From Pseudomonadota bacterium (lineage in GTDB: Bacteria > Pseudomonadota > Alphaproteobacteria > Micavibrionales > UBA1664): a DNA stretch of 64,000 nt. A model generated the notes under the pieces. The model made no database searches. It saw only the letters and a program-made list of their open reading frames with translations, and was not told the DNA's origin. A program made the position numbers and the translations under genes. This document shows positions 1 through 8,062 of the stretch, piece after piece (within the stretch, counting starts at the first letter, position 1; every line of letters begins with the position of its first letter). Location of the stretch: the NCBI GenBank assembly GCA_009926935.1, contig RFNZ01000001.1, positions 124,001 to 188,000 of the forward strand, in the 5' to 3' direction.

Positions 1-537
1 GATATCAGCACCCTGCCTGTGCGCATCGAGCGCCTGCAACACCACAAGCCGCGCATCATCCACCCAGCAGTCGCTATAGGCAAAGCAGCCCAGAAGATTG
101 CCGAAGAGCGGTTTCATGTATGCGTGGTCGTGAGCGCCTATTTTCTCGGAGTCCGGTAAAACATCACGCCGCGCCAGATGGTCGTAAAGCCCCAACCCCA
201 GACGCACCATCCAGGCCGGTCTCTGATTTTCTGGCAAGGGCAGAACAAACCGCATGGGCCAGACTATGTGCGGGGCTGTTTTTAAAAACACCTCTCGCTC
301 CGCAAGCGCCTTTTGTACGAGACGCAACTCGCCGTACTCAAGGTACCGGAGCCCGCCGTGAATGAGTTTTGTAGAGGCTGACGATGTGCCCGAGGCGAGA
401 TCGCCCCGCTCAAACAGAACAACTTTATGGCCGCGACCCGCGGCATCGCGCGCGATGGCCGTGCCGTTGACCCCGCCACCTATGACGGCGATATCGTAGA
501 GCGGCGACCCTTTGACAGAAAACGAATTGTTATTCAC
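1..537 (-). CDS. glpD: Aerobic glycerol-3-phosphate dehydrogenase, N-terminal part (cut by window edge)
   Basis: The first 179 codons of an FAD-dependent glycerol-3-phosphate dehydrogenase, which oxidises sn-glycerol-3-phosphate to dihydroxyacetone phosphate at the inner membrane and feeds electrons to quinone. A dinucleotide-binding motif GGGVNG is at residues 20-25 and the family signature GTSSASTKLIHGGLRYLE at 50-67. The frame is open to base 1, so the C-terminal two thirds are outside the window. I start at GTG 537-535 (VNNNSFSV); another GTG lies four codons upstream, and no ATG precedes the FAD motif. Both candidates have only weak ribosome-binding sequence. The gene is divergent from the YjbH-like gene, leaving a very short intergenic space. 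Confidence 0.9.
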   Translation of the reverse strand, partial: MNNNSFSVKGSPLYDIAVIGGGVNGTAIARDAAGRGHKVVLFERGDLASGTSSASTKLIHGGLRYLEYGELRLVQKALAEREVFLKTAPHIVWPMRFVLPLPENQRPAWMVRLGLGLYDHLARRDVLPDSEKIGAHDHAYMKPLFGNLLGCFAYSDCWVDDARLVVLQALDAHRQGADI

Positions 538-574
538 ACTTTTATCCACAATTTCTCGTGGTTCTCCCAACACC

Positions 575-1765
575 GTGCTTCGTCTTCTGATTGTGCCTCT
601 TTTGATGGTCTTGTCCATGCCCGCGTTCGCACAGGGGCAGGATATCGAACGATGCGTTGAGATGCGCCTTGATGACAGTATCGGCCCCCGTGTCGGACTT
701 ACATTAAACCGCATGAAACAGCGGGATATCGATATCCCGAATGCGGATGTGACGGTGCAGCCGCGCATGGCCGGTCTCAAGGGCCCGAATGTTACTTTTT
801 TCGGACGCGATGTCCGGCTGGCGGTTGAACGCGGGCAATCATCCCCGCAGGAGTTATGGCGTACGGCGCGATGGAACCACAAAAACTATCCGTGTGCGCC
901 TGTCAGGCAATCTTGGAAAAAATCCCTCCAGCGCGGCATACACTGGAAAGGGACACTGGATAGCAGTTTCGGGTTTACGACATACCAGCCCAAAGTGCTT
1001 TACCGAAGCCGATTCATTTTCAAAACGGTTTATGTAAGACCCCACGGCTTTAGTATCGGGGCCGCTCTTGAGGCACCGGTTGCCACAAACACCGAGGCTC
1101 TTTTGTATCTGCCCGATGCGCGGGCCGCCGTGCGGCGCGACATGGCCCGGTTTTCAAACGGGGGCGGGGTTGAAAACCTGTTTCTGTCATGGCGGACGAC
1201 ACCCATGACCGATGTGCATCTGGCTTTTACCGGCGGATGGCTTGAGCAGATGTATGGCGGTTTTGGTGCCGAGGTTGCGTACCGACCCTTTGGTACGCCT
1301 TTCTGGTTTGGAGCAGACGGCTGGGAAGTATGGCGGCGCGACCCCACCAGTTTTTTAAACACGGGCTGGAACGACACCCATCATTTTACGGGGCATGTGC
1401 GTATTGGGTACGATAAACCTGAAAGCCGTTTTGGCGTATCGGTTACGGCAGGGCGTTACCTTGCCGGCGATACGGGGGCCACGCTGGAAGCAGTACAGGG
1501 GTTTGAGAATGGCGCGAAAATCAGCGCATCCCTTGCGTGGACCAACCGCAGCGAGGACGAAGGATTTTTTACCGATACCCATTTCGACCCCAAGATACGC
1601 CTTGTATGGCCTATTGGCGGATCAGGTCATTATGAGAGCATCACCACGGCACAGCAGATGGGGCGCGACGGCGGGCAGATGCTGGATCGCCCCATGCCCC
1701 TTGAGGTTATCACCGAACCTTTTTCAACCCGCGAGATCATCCGCGACTGGGCCCGTATGTTTTGA
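575..1765 (+). CDS. YjbH-domain outer-membrane protein
   Basis: Probable beta-barrel envelope protein of the YjbH family, associated in enterobacteria with exopolysaccharide production. The GTG at 575 gives an ideal signal peptide (VLRLLIVPLLMVLSMPAFA, cleavage before QGQD). An upstream ATG at 512 would add 21 residues before it and overlap the divergent glpD start, so I prefer 575. The mature protein of about 380 residues has many alternating aromatic/polar strands; the C-terminal stretch with GRYLAGDTGATLE followed by FENG and a terminal strand reads like the end of YjbH proteins. It is shorter than E. coli YjbH (about 700 residues), so only one domain may be present. The usual yjbEFG partners are absent. 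Confidence 0.65.
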   Translation: MLRLLIVPLLMVLSMPAFAQGQDIERCVEMRLDDSIGPRVGLTLNRMKQRDIDIPNADVTVQPRMAGLKGPNVTFFGRDVRLAVERGQSSPQELWRTARWNHKNYPCAPVRQSWKKSLQRGIHWKGTLDSSFGFTTYQPKVLYRSRFIFKTVYVRPHGFSIGAALEAPVATNTEALLYLPDARAAVRRDMARFSNGGGVENLFLSWRTTPMTDVHLAFTGGWLEQMYGGFGAEVAYRPFGTPFWFGADGWEVWRRDPTSFLNTGWNDTHHFTGHVRIGYDKPESRFGVSVTAGRYLAGDTGATLEAVQGFENGAKISASLAWTNRSEDEGFFTDTHFDPKIRLVWPIGGSGHYESITTAQQMGRDGGQMLDRPMPLEVITEPFSTREIIRDWARMF

Positions 1766-1766
1766 G

Positions 1767-1802
1767 ACAAAAAAAACCGCCCTTTTGGGGCGGCTTTGAA
1801 GT
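1767..1802 (+). terminator. Hairpin after the YjbH-like gene
   Basis: CCGCCC and GGGGCGG form a GC-rich stem directly after the stop codon, with an A-run before it and only a short T-rich stretch after it. It is a plausible but weak intrinsic terminator. Confidence 0.5.
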
Positions 1803-2086
1803 CTAGAGTGGGTCACACAAATCAAAATAGTGTAGGCAAAAAGAGGTACGTCCTTGTAGTCAATTTCATTAACGTTCCTATTCTTTTAATTTACATAAAG
1901 TTTTAAAGAAAAGCAATAAGAATTTTCGAGAAGTTTTCACAAAATTAAATATCATATTGATTTATAATGATATTTTTTGTGTGCAGTGCAGGATTTGATT
2001 GCGCCTTGTTTTACGGTGGATCCCCGCCTTCGCGGGGATGACGGGAGGGAGAATACGGGGATGACACAAGGGGGGATGACGTAAGG
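1803..2086. other. Intergenic region, AT-rich, with a palindromic repeat at its right end
   Basis: No gene is seen. Bases about 1850-1985 are strongly AT-rich. At 2020-2039 a perfect hairpin ATCCCCGC-CTTC-GCGGGGAT begins a short array in which GGGGATGAC recurs three times (near 2035, 2057 and 2072). This looks like a dispersed intergenic palindrome of the REP type rather than a promoter. Confidence 0.6.
2020..2080. repeat. REP-like palindrome with GGGGATGAC repeats
   Basis: The 8-base arms ATCCCCGC/GCGGGGAT enclose a CTTC loop, and the right arm plus ATGAC is repeated twice more downstream at irregular spacing. Only one locus is seen in the window, so genome-wide dispersal is inferred. Confidence 0.5.
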
Positions 2087-2112
2087 AAAAAAGGCCGAAC
2101 GCAGCGGTTCAG
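2087..2112 (-). terminator. Intrinsic terminator of rluD
   Basis: Reading the minus strand, CTGAAC and GTTCGG pair (one wobble) around a 6-base loop and are followed by CCTTTTTT. The left arm overlaps the rluD stop codon. Confidence 0.5.
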
Positions 2113-3080
2113 GTTTTTTTGAGGGCCTTGAGCAGAGCCTGCATATCCTTTGGCAGCTCGGTTTTGAAGGTTTTTACTTTGCCGGTGCGCGGGTGCTCGA
2201 ACGTGAGCTCCACCGCATGAAGGGCCTGACGCGGAAAGCCCTTTATGGCCTCGAACGCCTTGCCTTCGATCCCTGCCCTTTTCAATTGACCTTCCACCGC
2301 CGATGCCGGGATGCCGTATAGAGGGTCACCCAGCACCGCATGTTTGATATAGGCCATGTGAACCCTGATCTGGTGGGTGCGGCCGCTTTCGAGTTTGCAC
2401 TCGACGAGCGAGGCCATGGTGCCGAATTTATCGACAACAAGATAGTTGGTTGCGGCCTCGCGCCCCTCCGGCCTTACCTGCATGTAAAAGCGGTTGTTGG
2501 GGTTGCGCGCCAGCGGTGCATCCACCCGGCCCTTGATGGGGCTTGGCACACCCCAGACCACAGCCTGATAGGTGCGTGACATGGTGCGGTCAGCCAGTTG
2601 GGCCGCAAGCCCCGCATGCGCCATATCGCTTTTAGCGACAAGCATCAGGCCCGATGTCTCTTTATCAAGCCTATGCACAATGCCCGGGCGCTTAACGCCG
2701 CCAATGCCAGAAAGACTATCCGCACAGTGATGCAGCAGCGCGTTGACCAGCGTACCCTCAGCATGGCCCGCTGCCGGATGTACGACAAGCCCTGCCGGTT
2801 TGTTGAGGACCAGCAGGTCGTCATCCTCGTAAACGATATCAAGAGGGATATCCTGCGCTACAGGCTCCGCCGCCTCCGGCGCAGGCACAGAGAGCATGAC
2901 CACCTGCCCTGCCATGACCTTGAGCGATGCCTTTAACGCCGCGACGCCATCCAAAAGAACATCACCGCTGGTGATAAGCTGCTGGATGCGACTGCGCGAG
3001 AGCTCGGGCATTAAAAGGGCCAACGTGCGATCGAGGCGCGCATCGTTTGCGGAATCGGGTATGGTTAGAACTGTTTTCAT
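2109..3080 (-). CDS. rluD: Ribosomal large-subunit pseudouridine synthase, RluD type
   Basis: RNA pseudouridine synthase of the RluA/RluD family, converting uridines in 23S rRNA (helix 69 for RluD itself). An N-terminal S4 RNA-binding domain (about residues 16-62) precedes the catalytic domain with HRLDKETSG near residue 135, where the aspartate is the nucleophile. At 323 residues it matches RluD (about 326). I start at MKTVLTIPDS (3080); a longer in-frame start would run into the divergent glycosyltransferase gene. Only 16 bases separate the two start codons and no good ribosome-binding site precedes this one. RluC is the main alternative within the family. Confidence 0.87.
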   Translation of the reverse strand: MKTVLTIPDSANDARLDRTLALLMPELSRSRIQQLITSGDVLLDGVAALKASLKVMAGQVVMLSVPAPEAAEPVAQDIPLDIVYEDDDLLVLNKPAGLVVHPAAGHAEGTLVNALLHHCADSLSGIGGVKRPGIVHRLDKETSGLMLVAKSDMAHAGLAAQLADRTMSRTYQAVVWGVPSPIKGRVDAPLARNPNNRFYMQVRPEGREAATNYLVVDKFGTMASLVECKLESGRTHQIRVHMAYIKHAVLGDPLYGIPASAVEGQLKRAGIEGKAFEAIKGFPRQALHAVELTFEHPRTGKVKTFKTELPKDMQALLKALKKT

Positions 3081-3096
3081 TGGTGGAAGGTAGCAC

Positions 3097-4137
3097 ATGA
3101 AACTGCTGATTGTCAGCGATGCTTGGGAACCCCAAATTAACGGGGTTGTGCGGGTATACCAAAACCTTGCCCGCGAATTGCGCGCCAAGGGTCATACGGT
3201 TGAGGTTATCGGCCCTGATCGTTTTTTTTCGGTCCCGATGCCCGGATACGCGGAAATAAGGCTTTCACTTTTTGCACGCGCAAAGCTGGAGCGCCTTTTA
3301 AACGAGACCAAGGCCGATGCCATCCATATTGCCGTTGAAGGCCCTTTAGGCTGGCTTGCGCGGCGCTGGTGCATAAAGCATAACCGCCCCTTCAGCACGT
3401 TTTTTCATACGCAATTCCCTGATTACGTGGCGGCGCGGGTTTCGTTTTTGGGCACGCGCCTGACCGCGCTTGTACGAAAATTTTGTGTGGCGCATGTGAA
3501 GCGGTTTCATGCGCCTGCGCGCCTTACGTATGTCACGACCAAGACCATCGAGGACCAATTGAAGGGCTGGGGATGGAAGCCCGCCATCAAGCGCATTGCC
3601 TGCGGGGTTGATTTTACTTTCTTTCATCCGGGCGGGCGCACCCTTTTTGCGGATCTGCCGCGCCCCGTTCATTTGTTTGTAGGCCGGATTGCCATTGAGA
3701 AGAACATTACGGCTTTTCTGGATTTACAACTTTCCGGCAGCAAGGTTGTGGTGGGACAAGGACCGCAGCTGGATAGCCTCAAGACTGCTTACCCCGATGT
3801 TGTTTTTACAGGTGCCAAAACGGGCGCCCTTTTGGCGGACCATTTCAGAAGTGCCGATGTTTTTGTTTTTCCGTCCAGGACAGATACATTCGGGCTTGTG
3901 ATTGTGGAGGCGCTTGCGTGCGGATTGCCCGTTGCCGGATATGATGTGGCCGGCCCCAGAGATATTTTGACGAGCCCTGATTTGGGAGCCGTTGATACCG
4001 ATTTGGGGATTGCGGTTACCAGAGCGCTTCAATCGGATGCGACACCGGAAATGCGGTACAACCACGCCAAAGCGCTTTACAGCTGGCCTGCCATTGCAGA
4101 CACTTTCTGTGAAACTGAAAACACACGCCCGCAATGA
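3097..4137 (+). CDS. Glycosyltransferase family 4 (GT-B fold)
   Basis: Retaining glycosyltransferase of the GT4 family, 346 residues, likely acting on a lipid or lipid-linked acceptor. The N-terminus MKLLIVSDAWEPQINGVVRV is typical of the MgtA/SqdX subgroup, which makes glycolipids, and the C-terminal nucleotide-binding lobe has FPSRTDTFGLVIVEALACG near 261-280. GGAAGG lies 8 bases before the ATG. The stop overlaps the start of the LpxH-like gene by ATGA, so the two are translationally coupled and probably work in the same envelope-lipid step. Donor and acceptor cannot be told from sequence. Confidence 0.8.
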   Translation: MKLLIVSDAWEPQINGVVRVYQNLARELRAKGHTVEVIGPDRFFSVPMPGYAEIRLSLFARAKLERLLNETKADAIHIAVEGPLGWLARRWCIKHNRPFSTFFHTQFPDYVAARVSFLGTRLTALVRKFCVAHVKRFHAPARLTYVTTKTIEDQLKGWGWKPAIKRIACGVDFTFFHPGGRTLFADLPRPVHLFVGRIAIEKNITAFLDLQLSGSKVVVGQGPQLDSLKTAYPDVVFTGAKTGALLADHFRSADVFVFPSRTDTFGLVIVEALACGLPVAGYDVAGPRDILTSPDLGAVDTDLGIAVTRALQSDATPEMRYNHAKALYSWPAIADTFCETENTRPQ

Positions 4138-5078
4138 ACGCCGCCATCGACCAAAAACATCCATCAACCCGAATCCGCGCCCTTTTTCTGTCAGATTTCC
4201 ATTTCGGTTATAAAGGTGTTGATGGCGCGGCGCTGCTTGACTGCCTCAAATCATATACGCCGCAGACCATTTATCTGGTGGGCGACATTATCGACGGGTG
4301 GAAGCTTACCAAACGCTGGCACTGGACGCCTGAGTACACGCATATCATCGATGCGCTTGTCGACCACCGCCGCCGCGGCGTGAAAATCATTTACCTGCCG
4401 GGAAACCATGACGAGCGCGTGCGCACCCTTAACCCTATTTTGCGTGCTCGTTTTTGTTTTGATGTGGGCCTGCGCATTACGAACAGCATTGTTCATCGTG
4501 CCAAGGATGGCCGCAAGATTGTGGTGCTGCATGGCGACCAGTTTGACAATGCCCTGATGCGCGGGCGCGTTTCAAAGGTTGGAGACTGGCTGTTTGAAGT
4601 GTTTTCGGATCTTTTCAGTTTTACGCCGCAGACAGCAAGCGTTGTGGTTGACGGCAAAGCCGGAAAATTTTCGCTGGCTAAAGCGCTCATGAAAAAATCG
4701 GGCAAGGTGGCGTTGCGGATGCTCGGCCTTTTGGAAAGACGCATTGTGAGGCTTTTGAAGCTGAAAGGCATGCATGGGCTTATATGCGGGCATACGCACA
4801 TGCCCAAGATGCGGATGCTCAGACGCAAATACATGTACGGCAATTGCGGGATGTGGATGGGTTACACCAACACAGCCATCATCGAAACGATGGATGGACG
4901 CTTTGAGCTTGTGAACTGGCCTGACATGCGGCGCGAGCAGATCAGCATACAGGCATCGGAAGCGGTGCACATCGCGCGCAACTATGAAACGGCGCTTATC
5001 ATCAGGCGGATACGGCAGCTATGGCCCGCACGCAAATTAGCGCGTGAGGCCGAGCGCATGGGTATGAAGCCCCTTTAA
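4134..5078 (+). CDS. LpxH-like metallophosphoesterase
   Basis: Calcineurin-like phosphoesterase related to UDP-2,3-diacylglucosamine diphosphatase. Metal-binding motifs occur in order: SDFHFG (20-25), GDIIDG (50-55), GNHDE (90-94) and GHTH (219-222). Its 314 residues exceed classical LpxH (about 240), as in a broader family often found beside a glycosyltransferase in alphaproteobacteria, so a glycolipid role other than lipid A is possible. It overlaps the preceding glycosyltransferase by 4 bases. Its last 42 bases overlap the convergent end of glk. Confidence 0.78.
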   Translation: MNAAIDQKHPSTRIRALFLSDFHFGYKGVDGAALLDCLKSYTPQTIYLVGDIIDGWKLTKRWHWTPEYTHIIDALVDHRRRGVKIIYLPGNHDERVRTLNPILRARFCFDVGLRITNSIVHRAKDGRKIVVLHGDQFDNALMRGRVSKVGDWLFEVFSDLFSFTPQTASVVVDGKAGKFSLAKALMKKSGKVALRMLGLLERRIVRLLKLKGMHGLICGHTHMPKMRMLRRKYMYGNCGMWMGYTNTAIIETMDGRFELVNWPDMRREQISIQASEAVHIARNYETALIIRRIRQLWPARKLAREAERMGMKPL

Positions 5079-5999
5079 GGGTAAAAACGTATCCGTGACC
5101 AGAAACGTGGGCATTGCCTCGAGATGCGCCGTCATGCGGCCCTTGCTGACAAACTCATGGCGCAGCCTTGAGTCCTCGATAACCGCAAGACCAAGCTTCG
5201 GCAGAATGCCCGCACAAAAATACACGCCGCCTAATGCGTTGCTGACAAGTGCCAAATTGCCCGCAATACGCCCGAGGAAACCTAACATCATATCCAGCAC
5301 CTCGACACAGATCGGGCAGGTTTTAGCTAAAGCGCGGCTTGTTATCATTTCGGGGTCTAAAGGGGCTGGAATTTTGCCATCAACACCACAAATGGCTTCG
5401 TATAAATTTAAGAGCCCCTTACCGGAGCACACACGCTCGGCCGAAACATGGCTGTATTTTTCGGTCAGCAGCCATTTGACGACCGCCCACTCGCGGTCGG
5501 TTTTAACGGGTAATGTCACATGCGGGCCTTCCGACGGTACCGGCACGTAATACCCGCCCCGCGCATCCCACACAAGCGAGGCCACGCCAAGCCCCGTACC
5601 GGGCCCGATAATGCCACGGTTGCCGTTGACCTGCGCTATACCGCTGCCGAACTGAAGGCATTTGTCGGCATCGACCTTCAACACGCCAAGGGCCATTGCG
5701 TGAAAATCGTTAATCAGGTCAAAATGGCTGAGGCGCAGAGCTTTTTTTGTGCCTGTGATGGTGAAGGTCCATGGGTGGTTGGTGAGGGTAAAGCTATCGC
5801 CTGTTACGGGCCCCGCGACCGCAAAGGTCGCGGCCTCGGGCCATGCACCGCCTGCCTGCTTTAAATAAGCCTCGGCGGCGGCGACCGGCCCCTCGTAATC
5901 CGCCACTTTCAATATATGTTCATCGTGGATGCCGGATGCATCAACACGGGCGAAACGGGCATTGGTGCCACCGATATCGGCTACGAGTGTTTTTGTCAT
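5037..5999 (-). CDS. glk: Glucokinase
   Basis: ATP-dependent phosphorylation of glucose to glucose-6-phosphate. ADIGGTNARFARV near the N-terminus is the phosphate-binding motif of the bacterial Glk family, and GPGTGLGVA and EGPHV further on are also characteristic. The length of 320 residues is normal. I start at MTKTLVADIG (5999) because the five residues before it in the longer frame are not conserved in the family. The 3' end overlaps the convergent phosphoesterase gene by 42 bases. Confidence 0.9.
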   Translation of the reverse strand: MTKTLVADIGGTNARFARVDASGIHDEHILKVADYEGPVAAAEAYLKQAGGAWPEAATFAVAGPVTGDSFTLTNHPWTFTITGTKKALRLSHFDLINDFHAMALGVLKVDADKCLQFGSGIAQVNGNRGIIGPGTGLGVASLVWDARGGYYVPVPSEGPHVTLPVKTDREWAVVKWLLTEKYSHVSAERVCSGKGLLNLYEAICGVDGKIPAPLDPEMITSRALAKTCPICVEVLDMMLGFLGRIAGNLALVSNALGGVYFCAGILPKLGLAVIEDSRLRHEFVSKGRMTAHLEAMPTFLVTDTFLPLKGLHTHALGLTR

Positions 6000-6106
6000 A
6001 CAGCTTTCTAGCAAGCGAGAGGATTGTGGACAACGGTGCTTTTTCCTTGATAGAGAGGCGCCTAAGGCGATTGAATTGAAACGTACTCAACACAAGGTTG
6101 CGGGCC

Positions 6107-6478
6107 ATGGCCAAAATCCTTCTTGCGGAAGACGACACCTCGATGCGCGGTTTTTTAACCACGGCCCTTGCCAAGGCCGGACACGAGGTTGAAGCGCGAA
6201 CGGACGGGCTTGACGCCCTTTCCGCCATCCGCGAAGGCCGAGACGGGGATTATGACCTGTTGCTGGCCGACATCGTGATGCCGGGCATGGACGGCATTGA
6301 ACTTGCCCAGAAAGCCACGGACCTGCACCCATCCATCAAGGTCATGTTCATTACCGGATTTGCGGCTGTTGCCATGGGTGCCAGAAACCCGCAGCGCACG
6401 CAGGCCCGCGTGCTTTCAAAGCCGTTTCATCTCAAGGATCTGGTGGACCAAGTGAACCAGCTGCTTAAAGCCGCGTAA
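6107..6478 (+). CDS. cpdR: Single-domain response regulator, CpdR-like
   Basis: A stand-alone receiver domain of 123 residues with acidic pocket E8-D9-D10, phosphoacceptor D55 (LLLADIVMPGMDG) and conserved K105 (SKPFH). CpdR in Caulobacter controls delivery of substrates to ClpXP according to its phosphorylation by the CckA-ChpT relay. The match rests on the near-identical opening (AKILLAEDDTSMR), the length and the position directly before tRNA-Val, a common alphaproteobacterial arrangement. The ATG at 6107 follows AAGG; a TTG three codons upstream is less likely. Confidence 0.85.
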   Translation: MAKILLAEDDTSMRGFLTTALAKAGHEVEARTDGLDALSAIREGRDGDYDLLLADIVMPGMDGIELAQKATDLHPSIKVMFITGFAAVAMGARNPQRTQARVLSKPFHLKDLVDQVNQLLKAA

Positions 6479-6534
6479 GGACTTGCATATTTCCGGCAAT
6501 ACCGTTATTTAATGCCCCACTTGCAAATGACCTC

Positions 6535-6609
6535 GGGTACTTAGCTCAGCGGGAGAGCATCACCTTGACATGGTGGGGGTCGCAGGTTCAATCCCTGCAG
6601 TACCCACCA
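6535..6609 (+). tRNA. tRNA-Val (anticodon GAC)
   Basis: A complete cloverleaf: acceptor GGGTAC/GTACCC, anticodon stem CACC/GGTG around loop TTGACAT (GAC), T-arm GCAGG-TTCAATC-CCTGC, discriminator A and encoded CCA. An 8-base inverted repeat (TGCAAATG at 6522-6529, CATTTGCA at 6608-6615) brackets the gene. Confidence 0.96.
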
Positions 6610-6670
6610 TTTGCATGACCTTTCCTGTAACGCCCTGATCCTGTAACACCCTGACTTGTATAGCCCCGTA

Positions 6671-8062
6671 ATGTCTTTCGTCATGTATGCAGGTCTGGCT
6701 TTTTACTCCCTGACTACGCTTTCTGCCTTTGCCTACACTTTTTTAAAAGGGCGCAGTTTTGCGCTTGTACCCAGCCTTGGATGGCTCAGCTTCATGGCTT
6801 TGCCTTTTTTGGTTTTGTGGGCGTACTTCCCAGAGCCTTACCGTATGATCCATGCGCAGGGATGCCTGATAGTCGGGACGTTATTACTGCTTGCTGACCT
6901 TGGAGCTTTTTTTTACCTCCATAAACGCATCGGGCAAGATACGCACGCAACCATGACGCCCGCGTTTTTGAATTTTGTTGCTTGGGGGGCCAGCGCTTTA
7001 CTGATTGCCATTGCCGCCTATCACCTTATGGCAGCCGAAAGCATACCTCTTATTGACAGGCTTTTTGGCAACGGAGATGCCGGAGAGTATCTTGCCGAGC
7101 GTAATAAATTCCAGCGCGACCTGCCGGTGCCTTTTTTCCTGCGCTATCTCATCAACTTCAATGTTTATATTTTCGGATCTCTTGCGCTTGTGCTCCACTG
7201 GCTTTACGGGCGCAGGCGTGTTGCCATTACAATTGCCGTTGCCATCGTCATTTACAGCGTTCTCAGCACGGCAAAACTTCCCGCGATGATGGCAGTCGTC
7301 ATCATCACGGGCCTGTTTGCCATGCATCTGTGCGAACGCTACGACTGGCTGCGCAAAACATTTTTTGGAACGTATATCCTGGGCATGGCGCTTGTGGGTT
7401 TGTTTTATGTACTGGCTGCGCCGAAGATCATCACATATTACGCCCACGCCCCGTTTGAGTCAGCCTCGCCGGATGATCCACGGCGCGTTACATCGATCGG
7501 CGATTTTATCAGAAGCCCCGAGGCTGACGTGGTCTCCAAACAGCGCGCTTTTGTTTACAGGAAAGTCGAGTATCTCGTGTACCGGATTTTCCTGACGCCG
7601 GTCGAAGTTTCGGACCGGTGGTACCAGTATTTCAGCTACGCGCAAAAAACTCCCGAACCGCTTTCAAGCTTGCTCGGCCGTGCCGCGGGATCTGATACAC
7701 CGCACCCATCCGTGCGTGTTGGCCACTGGGCGTACCATGAAAAATTTCCTTCCAAATACATGCCGGATGTCCATGCCTATGGTTCGCTTGATGCCGATGC
7801 GTTTGCTTATGGCGGGCTTAAGGCTGTTCTGATTGCAGGGCTTATCTTTGGGCTTGTACGATTTGCGTTTGCCGTATTCCATACACCCAACCCGATTGCC
7901 GAGACCCTGCATATTACGGCGCTGATTTTGATGATGGCGATCCCCGCGAGCGGATCCTTACCTGCCCTTCTCGCCCCGCACGGACTTGCGGCCCTGCTTT
8001 TGATCATGATGGGCGTATGGATATGGACGGGGCTGCATAACCGGCGCAGAGTATCGCCATGA
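6671..8062 (+). CDS. Polytopic membrane protein, oligosaccharide polymerase-like
   Basis: A hydrophobic protein of 463 residues with about ten predicted transmembrane segments and a hydrophilic loop of about 110 residues (from about 270) before the last helices. This topology fits a Wzy-type repeat-unit polymerase, but no diagnostic residue motif is recognised. It opens the + strand polysaccharide cluster and its stop overlaps the flippase start by 4 bases. I use ATG 6671 (MSFVMYAG); a TTG five codons earlier is possible. Function is inferred from topology and neighbours. Confidence 0.55.
   Translation: MSFVMYAGLAFYSLTTLSAFAYTFLKGRSFALVPSLGWLSFMALPFLVLWAYFPEPYRMIHAQGCLIVGTLLLLADLGAFFYLHKRIGQDTHATMTPAFLNFVAWGASALLIAIAAYHLMAAESIPLIDRLFGNGDAGEYLAERNKFQRDLPVPFFLRYLINFNVYIFGSLALVLHWLYGRRRVAITIAVAIVIYSVLSTAKLPAMMAVVIITGLFAMHLCERYDWLRKTFFGTYILGMALVGLFYVLAAPKIITYYAHAPFESASPDDPRRVTSIGDFIRSPEADVVSKQRAFVYRKVEYLVYRIFLTPVEVSDRWYQYFSYAQKTPEPLSSLLGRAAGSDTPHPSVRVGHWAYHEKFPSKYMPDVHAYGSLDADAFAYGGLKAVLIAGLIFGLVRFAFAVFHTPNPIAETLHITALILMMAIPASGSLPALLAPHGLAALLLIMMGVWIWTGLHNRRRVSP

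Noticed and set aside
512..574. ATG 512 as the start of the YjbH-like gene
   Set aside because: Would put 21 non-hydrophobic residues before the signal peptide and overlap the divergent glpD start; GTG 575 gives a standard signal peptide.
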